Position numbers and translations under genes: made by a program. DNA of 64,000 nucleotides from Galaxea fascicularis (taxonomy: Eukaryota; Cnidaria; Anthozoa; Scleractinia; Euphylliidae), in contig OX419344.1 of NCBI GenBank assembly GCA_948470475.1, forward strand, positions 23,242,225-23,306,224. The letters are read 5' to 3'. Below the pieces are notes generated by a model, which saw nothing but the letters and a program-made list of their open reading frames with translations, searched no databases and had not been told where the DNA came from. Shown in pieces: positions 1 through 10,614 of the stretch. The number at the start of each line of letters is the position of its first letter. Position 1 is the first letter of the stretch.

Positions 1-204
1 CCCGTCAGGCTCAAGTTTGTTTTTGACTTCTTTAGCATGAAGCAAGGATGCATATTATTTTTGTACTCTCTCCTTGAATGGGATACTGATCAACTGCATG
101 GTTACCCAAGCACTTTGTTAAGTTCCTCCTGTGCTTCACTGGCAGCCATTTATGCACCTGCATGGAGAGAAAATATCAAGTAAGTTTCATTTCTGACAAC
201 ACAA

Positions 205-290
205 GCTAGCAACCAGGGTTTAAACCAGATTCAGTTCAAACATCTGATAAGGCAACCACTAGACTACCACACTACAGAGTTCTCAGTTTG
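205..290 (-). repeat. Degenerate tRNA-derived SINE head
   Basis: On the minus strand an A-box-like TAGTCTAGTGG (256-266) lies about 30 nt before a B-box-like GGTTTAAACCC (216-226), the spacing of an internal RNA polymerase III promoter. The flanks do not form a convincing acceptor stem, so this reads as the head of an old tRNA-derived SINE rather than a tRNA gene. Confidence 0.4.
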
Positions 291-2275
291 AACCCATAAC
301 ACTTGTCAGGGGGTTTACTAGTAAGTGTTATGGCTGTAAAAGCACCTCATCCATAGGGCCAAAGCTACAGGGCCCTCAGCCCTGTGCTTCAATGTTATGG
401 CTGAAATTAGCATAGCAATGTCTGTTCAAAGTTCTACTGAGAACCCTGCACTGGCATCACCATATTTTTAGTCGAATTATAAATAAAAGGTTAGGTACAG
501 AACAAATTGAAATGATATTCTGAATTGTCAGTTTCTCTATGCCTTCAACCCAGCATTTGGGATGAACATGAGAGAAAAAAATGATTTATCAATCAGGCTG
601 TGAAACACATCTTGAATATAGAATTTCTTTGAAAGACAGTTTTAGAGCAAATTTATCTTGGAACATCTGGGCACTTCTTGATAATGCTGCTAACATTTTA
701 TGCTAAAATAACTCTAACACAGCTAAGCATCATAACCTGCTTTATGCAAGAAGGGAACCAGATGCTCCAAGTGAGCCAAAACTTTTACTTCTCCGCATAT
801 TTTTTTTGACATTGAAGATAAATACAAGAATGTACTGGCACTGTAAGACTTAATGTAACTTTAGAAAATAAAATAAAAAATGAAAAATATTTATGTAATG
901 TATACACCATCGGTAGATCTTTTTGAGTGTCTTGTGTGTTTATTTTCATCTTTGACTTGGTTGAGCCTTTCACACAGGTCTCTCTTTCTCTCAGCCCCCC
1001 TTATAGGGTGGCAAATGGTAATTATAAAACAGCAAGGACACCTTTTTCTTGCTAGCTTCAGGTTTTTTTAGGCTTCCAAAAGAAACTGAAAAAACTGTAC
1101 ACAAAACTCAAAGATTTGCGCAAAGATTTACTGAGACTTAAAATTTGACTAAAATTTTGTGAAACATGTTTTGACAAAACAATCTGCTACTCTGACTAAT
1201 GGTGGCAGGAGAAAGAGAGAAGCTGGAAGTATCAGTTCAGACTCTATGGGACTAGCAATCAATAGGTTTTGTATTCACACACTGCCTTTGGATGGGTGAA
1301 CAGAGAGAACAGAATGAGTTAGTCATTTGGTGACTTATTGTTTGTACCTAAAAAAAATACACAACACCTCCTGATTTGCGCTTGTGTAGCTGACAGTACC
1401 GATTTGGCGCCAAAAATGCGGTCACAAAGGACCTGGCGACGAATTAGCATTTTGTATAAACAGGCAAAACGTATTTTTAATTAGACTCGCCTTGCAATCA
1501 ACCGGACACATCCGTTAAAAGGTAATGTAAAGAGCTGTGTTAAGATGTGTGGATTACCCTACAGAATTGTAAGTAGCATTTCGCTTTGAATATTTCAGCC
1601 TTTAAGTGCAATTTCATACCTAAAACGCCAATTTTTTATTTCCTTTGCAGTTTGACTGTTGCCGATTAAGTTACCGTTGGCAACCAGTTCAGAAATAAAG
1701 TGGTTATCTGTACATCGTTGTAGCCTTCAAATTTAAGTAATGCTTCGATACGTAAGCGTGAACTACCTCCCAAAAGTTGTACACTTCTACCAACACACAA
1801 CTTGAAAAAAGATAACCACCATCATGTAAAAACTATTTGAAAACATGCATTTTTTTCAACTTAGGGGTTTCTCTATTGACTGTGATGCTTGAATTCATTG
1901 GGGGAGTGAAAACTTATATTTAATTTGTGGCCACAGCAAAAAAAAGTATCAACTTTGGTAGGATTAGTTTGATGACCACAACTACAAAGGATATTAAATT
2001 CTTTGTCCTCAAGCACTTAATTTGTGCCACATGGCATTTAAGGCCCCATGGTACTTGGCTTCACTTAACTTTAAATAGCCTTCAAACACCTTGGTTTAGA
2101 TCTGTATGTATGGTGCACATGCAATTTACCTCCTTGTCAATTCAGTAATAACAGGCTAGAACTAAAGATTACATACCAAAGTTTGCTTATCACTCAACCT
2201 TCCTCCGTTTTATCAATAAACAGGACATTGTGGGATGTTGCAGTTGCCAGAAAGACATGGGGATGCTCCATCTTC
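291..2275. other. No gene recognised
   Basis: AT-rich sequence with only short chance open frames. The one motif that stands out is a perfect 12-bp palindrome TTTGGCGCCAAA at 1403-1414, which matches an E2F binding site, in a slightly CpG-richer stretch (1370-1530). A promoter here is possible, but I see no exon next to it. Confidence 0.4.
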
Positions 2276-2285
2276 AGCCAATTAA

Positions 2286-2486
2286 CCGGCAGGTTTCTTT
2301 TGCAGGTCACATTCCACAGGTTAAAGTACAGGTCACCGTGCTACAGATAAATAAACAAGCCCAAAAGTGTCTCCTAGCCCTAAACACTATCCAAAATTTC
2401 TCTTTAGATCGTGATGAAACTGTTTGGCTTAGTTACCAATCGACAAAACAGTGACCTGTGGAATATGACCTGTAAAAGATACCTGG
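2286..2486. mobile_element. MITE flanked by a 10-bp direct repeat
   Basis: Imperfect terminal inverted repeats of about 32 bp (core TTTTGCAGGTCACATTCCAC on the left, matched inverted on the right) enclose about 200 bp without a coding frame. Identical AGCCAATTAA lies on both sides (2276-2285 and 2487-2496), which reads as a target-site duplication. Its length (8-10 bp) would fit hAT, Merlin or Mutator-type transposition; the superfamily is inference. Confidence 0.6.
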
Positions 2487-3122
2487 AGCCAATTAAGTCC
2501 TAGCCTTGAATTATTAAGCATATAAGCTTATGTTATTATTCCAATTCTATGCAAGTTCACATTATAATTTACGCAAAGTTTGACAGAATAGGATCTGAAA
2601 GTTGGAGCTACACTGGCACTGGCAAGAAAATAATCTTACCCTATGGTCAAAAAGGCAATGCTAAGGGGACACTTAAGCTTACCTGCGTACCGGGTAACAG
2701 ATCCGTGCATAAATTAAGATTGACGTGCATGTATTCAAAATGGTAGCATTTGAAACATAATCCCTGTCATTCTTACAATAAATTTAAGCATATTTACTTG
2801 CGTTGAAGTACTCTTCCATGACCAAAGTCTTTGCTCTCTTATCTACAAACACGAAGGGGACGGAAGAACTAAAGGGTAGAAGGGGCCACTTTGAAAGGGC
2901 GAGTGGGGATTGGGAACAGCTGGCAGCTTGAGCCCCCAGGTTGAGTACCTATTGAAAGGGTAACTACTTGGTGTAGGCACCCATATAGTAGTCCGGGCGG
3001 TAACGGTATCTAAACATCCTTAGCCCTACTTAGACATCATTACACATCCTTACCCATACTTAGTTGTACTTAGACATCCTTACACATCCTTAGCCATACC
3101 TAGTCGTACTTAGACATCCTTA

Positions 3123-3398
3123 CGGCCGATTTACACGATACGATTTGTCGCGCGCGTCTTGGCGTATGCGACATAACGTAGAACAAAGTTGTGCTGTGTG
3201 AATGCTCCTACAACTTCTCTACCACAGACGCACGCGACCTAAAATTTGTTGTAGGATTTTGAATCATGTTTTAAGACCATACGACAGTCGTAGGTATAGG
3301 TAAATTGAATGACAAGTGTCGTATACGATTTTTTGCATGGCGAGAGCGGCGCGCGCTACAGAAGTTGCATGCGACAGTCATACCGGTGTAAATCGGCC
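3123..3398 (-). mobile_element. MITE family B copy 1, TTA target duplication
   Basis: Terminal inverted repeats GGCCGATTTACAC...GTGTAAATCGGCC enclose a 276-bp element inserted in the minisatellite. TTA at 3120-3122 and 3399-3401 flanks it, as expected for PIF/Harbinger-type insertion. Orientation is opposite to copy 2. No transposase frame. Confidence 0.75.
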
Positions 3399-3617
3399 TT
3401 ATCCTTAGCCGTACTTAGACATCCTTACACATCCTTAGCCGTACTTACCCGTACTTAGACATCCTTACACATCCTTAGCCGTACTTAGCAGGACTTAGAC
3501 ATCCTTACCCGTACTTAGCTGTACTTAGACATCCTCACACATCCTTACCCATACTTAGCTGTACTTAGACATCCTTAGCCGTACTTAGCCATCCTTAGCA
3601 GTACTTAGCCATCCTTA

Positions 3618-3906
3618 AGGCCGATTTACACGGTACGATTTTTGCTTACGACTGTCGCATGCAACTTCTGTAGCGCGCGCTGCTCGCGCCATGCAAAAAA
3701 TCTTATACGACACTTGTCATTCAATTTACTTATACCTACGACTGTCGTATGGTTTTAAAACATGATTCAAAATCCTACGACAAATTTTAGGCCGCCTGCG
3801 TCTGTGGAGGAGAAGTTGTAGGAGCATTCACACGGCACAACTTTGTTCTACGTTGTGTCGCATACGCCGTAACGTGCGCGACAAATTGTACAGTGTAAAT
3901 CGGCCC
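3618..3906 (+). mobile_element. MITE family B copy 2, TTA target duplication
   Basis: A 289-bp copy of the same element as 3123-3398, inverted relative to it, also flanked by TTA (3615-3617 and 3907-3909) and inserted into the same CATCCTTA motif of the minisatellite unit. The internal sequence (ACGACTGTCGCATGCAACTT and following) is shared with copies near 30.0, 59.4 and 61.9 kb. Confidence 0.75.
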
Positions 3907-4260
3907 TTAGCAGTACTTAGACATCCTTAGCTGGACTTAGACATCCTTAGCCGTACTTAGGCATCCTTAGCTGTACTTAGACATCCTTAGCCGTACTTAG
4001 GCATCCTTAGCCGTACTTAGACATCCTTAGCTGTACTTAGACATCCTTAGCCGTACTTAAACAATATTTTCGCGGGCTTCGTAGCACGCAGGCCGTTAAA
4101 CATATTTTATTTCCGGTCAAATCAAACGCATCGTACTCTCCCAGCGCAGCGGAGTGCATGTGGACAAAATGACCATCCCTCCCCCAAGTAAGTGCCCCTT
4201 TTTCTGAGCAGCCGCGGTTTATTTGAATCTCGTGTACGGACACTCAATGCATCACGCATC

Positions 4261-4473
4261 ATGGAGTCGCAGAATTGGTCAAATTTGAGCGGTGAAACGA
4301 GCGATTCCCCGTTCGTGTTGGTCGAATTTTCGGACAAGTTGGCGAAGAAAGAAAGGAAATTTATCTACGCGACTGCTGCTGGCGATTTGAAGCGGATACT
4401 CCGCTGTTTTTGGAATTTATTGGGCTTCGAACGGCGACTGGTTCGATCTCGAGTCACCGGCCTTCCCTTTATT
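4261..4473 (+). CDS. Doubtful coding exon or gene fragment cut by a MITE
   Basis: A frame opening with ATG at 4261 (MESQNWSNLSGETSDSPFVL at the start) runs 71 codons before it enters the MITE at 4476. The surrounding 4.05-4.47 kb is richer in CpG and GC than its neighbourhood. I recognise no domain and see no clear splice donor before the MITE. An upstream in-frame ATG exists at 4192. It could be a first exon or a decayed fragment, or chance. Confidence 0.25.
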
Positions 4474-4475
4474 TA

Positions 4476-4795
4476 TGCACCTATCAGTGTCAAGCCCGAG
4501 GGTGGAGGGGGGGGGGGTCGGGCAACCCACGGGAATTTGACTGTCACGTATATCCCCAGGGTAGGGATTTTGATCGAACATCACGTCCCCAGGGTGGGGA
4601 ATTTTATTACTTTCCTCTTGTGTGCAACAAGGGCTGAAGGGTATATGACCGCCTAGGGTGGGGAATTTTGATACTTTTGACAATTATTTTTTGCCCGGGG
4701 GTGGGGAATTTTGATAATTTTTTTCAGAAAATGTCAAAATCCCCACCCTATGCCCGACCCCCCCCCCCCCCTCGGGCTTGACACTGATAGGTGCA
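4476..4795. mobile_element. 320-bp MITE with TTA target duplication
   Basis: Perfect terminal inverted repeats of at least 25 bp beginning TGCACCTATCAGTGTCAAGC, with TTA on both sides (4473-4475 and 4796-4798). The interior holds four drifting copies of a GGTGGGGAATTTTGAT-like subrepeat, and a poly-G and a poly-C run adjoin the inner ends of the termini. PIF/Harbinger-type insertion is inferred from TTA. Confidence 0.75.
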
Positions 4796-6036
4796 TTAGA
4801 ATGGACAGTGACCTGGGATTTAAAAAAAGCCATGATATTGCATTCAGACGTCCCAGAAAGTGACAAGAAACAGTAGAGTGAATGTAGGAAGGCTTTATTT
4901 GACTGTGCTTGTGTTTCTTACCTTGGAATAGCCGTAAGGACTTGAAACTTCACACACAACTAGCTTCAACATTCAGTTTACACATGTAAAGCTATCGACT
5001 GCTCAACGCTGTTATCACCCGAGTAATAACGAAAATGGAGGCTTCGTTGGCGGGCCCAGTTATCGGCCAGCTGGCCCAGTTGTTGGCCACAAAAGAGTTA
5101 AGCGCGATTCCTCAGAATAAACAACGCTTTATTACCATTTTTTGTGGTAACTCACTTATAAGGCTTATGTTTTGATTTTCGATCACAAATTATCCTTAAA
5201 GAGCTTCATTTCATGTTAGAAAAGGAAGTTTTTTGCACACCTAGTTTTACTCTTAAGTGCAGTCAAGCGAGACGTCTTTTTAGTGTTGACGGCGAGCACG
5301 GTGGCCGAGATCGGACCGGAATAGGCAAATACGCAAAAGTACCAAGGAAATATTGAGGAGTGGATTTAGGTCGAAGGATAAAACAGGCCAGCAAAAGTTT
5401 ACATTTAACAGATAGCTTTCTCACTCTACGTTCTTTATGCCAAGAATTGGCTCATTTGGGCCTTCTATACAGATAAAATATAAACCTGAATTAAACCATG
5501 TAATACCGTAAACCGTAAACCGTAAACGAACAAGTTTCGAGGAAACCAAATTCACCTACCTTCGCGTCACCTCGACGTGCTCACAGTATATAGTAGCTGT
5601 AAACTCAAAACTTGGCAGAACGAAAGACAAGGAATCAAGCTACCTTTAAAAACAATTGCTTTTTATTCAGATTCATTTTTGGCGCGAAAAATAAACGTTG
5701 AACAAAAAGTGGCCGAGATCTGGGCCTCATACTGTACCTAAACTTGTAATTTTGATTTAAGCCTCACCTTCATTAATCAAACTTAAAAAAAGAGCCTCCC
5801 TAAACTTTATGAGAACCCTGTCCTCAAGTGTTTTCTTCAAAAGAGATAAATATAAGACATTTAAGGGCTAATAAATTTTTTCCACTGTCTGCAATGGAAG
5901 AGAGGGCTGCAATGTATCAGCAATAATACACCACAAAATCTTGTTTTTCATGATACAAACATTGATATCATGATATTAGTATCTTTCTCTTAAACCTGTA
6001 ATAAGTCTTCACAAACATCCTGCATTTTATTACTTA
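4796..6036. other. No gene recognised
   Basis: Non-coding. It contains three tandem copies of an 8-mer CGTAAACC near 5508-5528, an E2F-like TTGGCGCGAAAAA around 5678-5690, and two copies of GTGGCCGAGATC about 410 bp apart. No exon, tRNA or transposon end found. Confidence 0.4.
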
Positions 6037-6260
6037 CAGCGGATTCAGGTTGAGCGTTTAATGACGTCTTTTATCGCGTTCGTTATCACGGTTGATTGGT
6101 TGCGTTGCGAGGCAAATTGTCAGACGTTGTTAGGCGGGGATGATAGCGTTCTGTCTTTTCTCTGACAGAACGCTATGATCTCCACCTAGCAACGTCTGAC
6201 AATTTGCCTCGCAACGCAACCAATCAACCGTGATAACGAACGCACAACCTGAATCCGCTG
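6037..6260. mobile_element. Long palindromic MITE, TA target site
   Basis: Two arms of about 100 bp, starting CAGCGGATTCAGGTTG on each side, fold back on a short loop near 6160. The left arm carries a 23-bp segment (about 6053-6075) missing from the right. TA dinucleotides flank the element (6035-6036 and 6261-6262), as for Tc1/mariner insertion. Confidence 0.75.
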
Positions 6261-6945
6261 TATGTGACTATTTTTGACAAAAATAGAGGAGCATCAGTAG
6301 CATGTATGAAGTATATGCCTTGTACTCTCTTGGTATATGCCAAGTGGTTGTTAGTCTTATGTACAAGCGAGCAAAACAGGAACACATTTGTAACTTGAGT
6401 CATGTATTATATCATGGGCCAGGTGTAAAATAATTACTGATGAAGTTTAATCTATATAACTTGGACTTTTCAAGAAAGACACCCACCACCTCACAAATTG
6501 TCATTACTTTCTTTAATTTGATGGTAGAATGCTCCAGCTGTTTTGAATGCAATAATTATTGATGCACTGTTACCTTTTTTGGAAATATTATATATGAATG
6601 AAAATCAGTTAGCATTGGAAATTTATTGCAGCAACCCCAAAGTGACTCTGTGTACATAAAAATGCACCTGTACCAATTGGCCACGCATATTATTGTGATA
6701 TATCTGTTTATTTTATGACTTTCTGTGCGAAATTTATGGGTGAGCTCTTGTTATGGTTTCGTATAATTATGTGTAGACTTTGGCGTACTGTAAGTCTGTA
6801 AGGTTTGTGGAAGTTTATCTTGAAAAGATACTTTAAATGTGGTGTTACGTTCACATGGTACACTCGACTTTGCACACTTTTACTTGTTTTCTACCAGCTT
6901 CTATTGTGAGGGATTAAAATGTTTGAAAACAGAAACGGTGTGATT

Positions 6946-7027
6946 TTATTCTGGGTACCCATCACAGAGTAAAAACTTAAAATTAGCTAATTTTAAGTTT
7001 TTACTCTGTGATGAGTACCCAGAATAA
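6946..7027. repeat. 82-bp near-perfect palindrome
   Basis: TTATTCTGGGTAC...GTACCCAGAATAA arms surround ATCACAGAGTAAAAACTTAA and its inverse, meeting at TTAGCTAA. It would form a long hairpin. It may be a tiny foldback element; no target duplication is evident. Confidence 0.7.
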
Positions 7028-8263
7028 TCTATCGCTTTTGTTAACCCTCAGGCACTCTGTTGTCATTATATTGCATAGCGTGTGTATCGGCGCGTCCAGT
7101 GTTGATCTGTAGCTTTCTCTATGTAAAAAAGATGAAGTCTTTCTTTATAGTACTGCGGCATTAAGCTATTTAAACATCAAGAGTTTCTTTTTCGAAATGT
7201 TTAAATACAGCTTTTAATACTCTAGATAACTTCATAAACGTTAATCGTACAACAACCGGTGAGATTAATCACCAACAAACCACACCAATCAGTGAACCCA
7301 AAACGACTAAAATACGAATGAAACAATCGAGCAAACCAACGGCTAGAGAACCGACGACTACAACAATGAAGGACCGAACAACTAAGCGATTAGGTGGCCG
7401 AACAAATAAAAGACCAAAAAGGACAATGCACTGACAGTGAAAGACAGCCAAAGAATTGTTTGCATCCCGTCCACCATGTTTTTTGTTTTTTCTCGAGGGA
7501 GGTCTACCGGAAATTTCTTTCCTGTTGCGTCCGCACTATAGTTTCTAAAAAACCCAAAGGCTGTACGGGGAGACTCCCTCTCTGTCCCATCATGGCTCTT
7601 GATATTTGATAATGTTAAACGCATTTCTAGGCATTTCAAAGGAACTGAAATCAGAATTTTCCGAGAGAGCAGACTCGCCTAGTTATCCCACGCTTACGTT
7701 TTCGCCTTTCAGATCAATAGGATTGGTGATAATTTCAAAGACAAGCGCAACAGGAATGAAAAAAAGATTGTCTACGTCTTTTAAGCTATTAGAAGGCACT
7801 GACTCTATCTGTAAGTCGGCCGGAATATTCTAAAAGTACCTCTTGACCATCATCAGTTATGTTTCTGTCGTGTTGGTTTTGAAAAAAAGCTGAAAATGAG
7901 CTTTAAAAAATTCGTAAAATTCGATGTGTATGTTTTTTTTGCTTCTAGAAATTACTTAAATGCTGTTTTACTTATCCTAATGTGTGCGTAATAACAAACT
8001 ACATATGGTACTAGCCGTTTAATCAAACCGTGAGTACGTAAATGCTAATATAGTTGTCAAATTCACTGTTTAGTTGAGACCTGCCTTCTGCAGATGTTTT
8101 CTAATTGCTCTACTTATTTATAAAAGCTGATTACCCGGTAAAACACCAAACAAGACTAACCCGTACTCGTTAAGAACATTCGACAGTCTATACATCATGG
8201 CCGGCAGATACAATTTTAATTTCCGCGTTTTGTCTAGGATGTGGAAATTGCTCTGACCAAGGG
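7028..8263. other. Upstream region of the first GPCR
   Basis: No exon recognised. Just before the receptor lies a small upstream frame (ATG 8197 to TGA 8256, 19 codons), ending 7 nt before the receptor ATG. If both are on the mRNA, this could dampen translation. An AG at 8236-8237 after a T-rich run (GTTTTGTCTAG) could also be a 3' splice site for a 5'-UTR intron. Confidence 0.35.
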
Positions 8264-9283
8264 ATGTGCAACGAAACCCAACCAGCCGTAAATGATAACA
8301 GTTCTTGCTGTCGTAAAAACAAGCACGACATAGCTGATGAACAACGGATCATATTAATCAGTATAAAATCGCTCGTAATAATCCTTGCCGTCTGTGGAAA
8401 CTATTTGTTCATAAAGGCGTTTTACAAGTTTCCCAGGTTGCGAAATGCGTCCAACGTGACCCTGATGAGTTTGTGCGCCGCGGACAGTTTGATACCGATC
8501 CTTTTTGCTCTTGAAGTTAGCGGAATGGCTACAAAGCTAAGTGGTGTTGGTAGACACGGTTTCAGTATTTGCCAGTTCGCCGCATGGTTCAGCATAGTGC
8601 TACTCTCGGTGATCATTCTTCATCTGGCGTTGATCAGCGTTGAACGTTTCATCTCCGTCAAGTTCTCCTTACGGTACCACACCATAGTGACTAAACGACG
8701 CGCGCTGTTCGCGTGTATCGTGGCATGGCTGTGGGCTGTGGCCGTAACCGTTATTTTTCCACTGGGGCTCAAAGCAAGCAATAACGATGCTGTCTACGAA
8801 AGCCTCCTTCAAGCTTTGCACCCATGCTTCAAACAAGAAGAAGAAGGAATGGACCAACCGCCGTCATCCAAGAATTACCTTATTTTCCCAGTCACATCAC
8901 AGCTGATCACCCCTTTGGCGGTCACCCTTTGCTTGTACAGCTATATTTTCCTTGTGTCCGACAAGCACAGGAAAGAAATCAGAGAGCAATACGACATCCA
9001 AGGAGTTGCCACCATTAAGCATGAATTAAAAGGGGCTCGAACGCTCGGCATCGTTGTAACAGTTTGCCTCGCCAGCACCCTGCCAGTGTTGATCTCCACA
9101 AGTCTCAAATTCTTCGGTAAGCTGCCTGACGGTTGCCATCTCCGTCGCAAGCATTGGGAGGTTTTTCGACACATTTCCTACACGATTGCGTTCGGTCTAA
9201 ATGCGATTTGCAATCCCCTTATCTACGCCTGGAGAAAAGAAGAATTTAAGAGCGCTTTTCGCACGCTTCTTAAGTGCGGCTGA
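8264..9283 (+). CDS. Intronless class A (rhodopsin-like) GPCR
   Basis: A 339-residue seven-helix receptor in one exon. Visible landmarks: N-glycosylation sites N3-E-T and N12-S-S in a short N-terminus; Asn46 (1.50) in GN; Asp74 (2.50) in AADS; Cys103 (3.25) and an ECL2 Cys188 that can form the canonical disulfide; E127-R-F in place of DRY; Pro217 (5.50); Pro274 (6.50); NPLIY at 317-321; and a very short tail ending KCG with a possible palmitoylated Cys338. Position 6.48, normally Trp, is Thr272, and 6.47 is Ser. The ligand cannot be deduced: there is no Asp at 3.32 (Ser110), so it is not amine-like. AATAAA at 9313-9318 follows the stop by about 30 nt and could end the transcript. It acts at the plasma membrane through G proteins by family membership. 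Confidence 0.9.
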   Translation: MCNETQPAVNDNSSCCRKNKHDIADEQRIILISIKSLVIILAVCGNYLFIKAFYKFPRLRNASNVTLMSLCAADSLIPILFALEVSGMATKLSGVGRHGFSICQFAAWFSIVLLSVIILHLALISVERFISVKFSLRYHTIVTKRRALFACIVAWLWAVAVTVIFPLGLKASNNDAVYESLLQALHPCFKQEEEGMDQPPSSKNYLIFPVTSQLITPLAVTLCLYSYIFLVSDKHRKEIREQYDIQGVATIKHELKGARTLGIVVTVCLASTLPVLISTSLKFFGKLPDGCHLRRKHWEVFRHISYTIAFGLNAICNPLIYAWRKEEFKSAFRTLLKCG

Positions 9284-9699
9284 CTCAACGTTAACTAAAG
9301 CGACACTGAATGAATAAACATTTGTAATAGCGGAATCAGTGAGTGCCAAAAAAGAAAAAGTCGACCCATGAAAACGAGCAGAACTGTTCAGTGACCGAGT
9401 TTGTGGTATGTTTTTAGTTGCTTAGTGTACGCCCCACACACGCAGCAAGCTAAAGGGAGGAACGAGTAGTGAAAAAGAGCCGAACACAGTCTTGCAAGTT
9501 TTTGTAACAGGGCAAAACGTTATAGCTTCTTACAAGGCTTGTTAAGGAGAACATAACTGGGACTCTTCCCAGTAAAATTTAGAATTTTAGATTTTTTACT
9601 CACGGCACTATGTAAAACAGGCTTTCTTTTGTCATCTAATAATTATAGTTATATAGTTCTTGCGATTACTGAGAGTAATTTTAGACTAATGTAGTTCTC

Positions 9700-9822
9700 A
9701 GTAGCCGTTGCATATTTTGTAATCATGATATTTCTGGTATATATTTAGATTTTTATAGTTGTTACTGACGAGTTTACTGGGCCTAAATAAAGTTATCCCA
9801 TCCTATCCTATCCTAACCTGGT
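9700..9822 (+). mobile_element. LINE 3' end with CCTAT tail
   Basis: AT-rich sequence ends in AATAAAGTTATCCCATCC followed by CCTAT repeats (about 9796-9816), the style of the short tandem tail of CR1/L2-like LINEs and parallel to the LINE end at 11.2 kb. No coding part remains. It could instead be part of the 3' UTR of the preceding receptor. Confidence 0.35.
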
Positions 9823-10614
9823 TATCAAAAAATATTGTGAACGAGATATAACATGCAATAGGTAAAACTTAGTACGGTTTCCAAAATGAACACCAGGCTT
9901 AAAACATCTTTGAAAATAAAACATCCATTTCTAGCGTTCCTGGTTCTCTGGTACTTATTTTACGACAGATTCATTTCACGTTTTGCATGGGATGGATTCA
10001 TAACCTCGATCACGTTTTGATCACAAAATTTAAAGACTTTTGAGGATTTCATTTTTGCTATTTCGGTTCAGCGACAAGATTGTTTGTTGGAAGTATAACG
10101 GCGGTAGGTTCGTACTGAATTGAACTTCAATTGGCGGTTTAAAACAACATCTTTATTGAAATCCAACACGCAAAAACTGAAAGAAAGGGGTGTATAACCG
10201 ACTTCACTAAATGACAATTATAACAATACAATGGACTATTGAAACAACAGCAGTCGATTACCTATAACTGACACAATTTACGTCTAAAAACGATTAGGAA
10301 ACGCCGAAAGAGCACTATAACTTGTATGCTAAAGTTCTCAACATACCTCTATCCCGTCTCTAGGCGAACAACAGCGGTATAATAGCAAAGGAGACAGAAG
10401 ACGGTTAAGTGCTATCGATAAAATTAGAGCACGTTCTGCCACAATTCAACTACGAGGATCGATATCATCTTACACATAATGTGACAGGCGTGACGCAACA
10501 AACAGTAACGAAATGAAATAACGGAAATAACTAATTTAGTGACGCCAACAGGAAGTATTTTTTGTTCTTCTGTTAAGAAACTAAATCCGAGGCAAACACA
10601 CTCAGTCTCACTCT

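Larger units (their letters stand above)
3009..4060. repeat. 20-bp minisatellite, interrupted by two MITEs
   Basis: Direct tandem copies of a unit close to ACTTAGACATCCTTAGCCGT, built from two related 10-bp halves (CTTAGACATC and CTTAGCCGTA types) that alternate irregularly. The array is split into three blocks by two MITEs. Unit copies drift, with ACACATCC, AGCTGTA and AGCAGTA variants, so it is not a fresh expansion. Confidence 0.85.

Noticed and set aside
3009..4060. CRISPR-like array
   Set aside because: Units are contiguous and spacer-free; it is a minisatellite in a eukaryotic genome.
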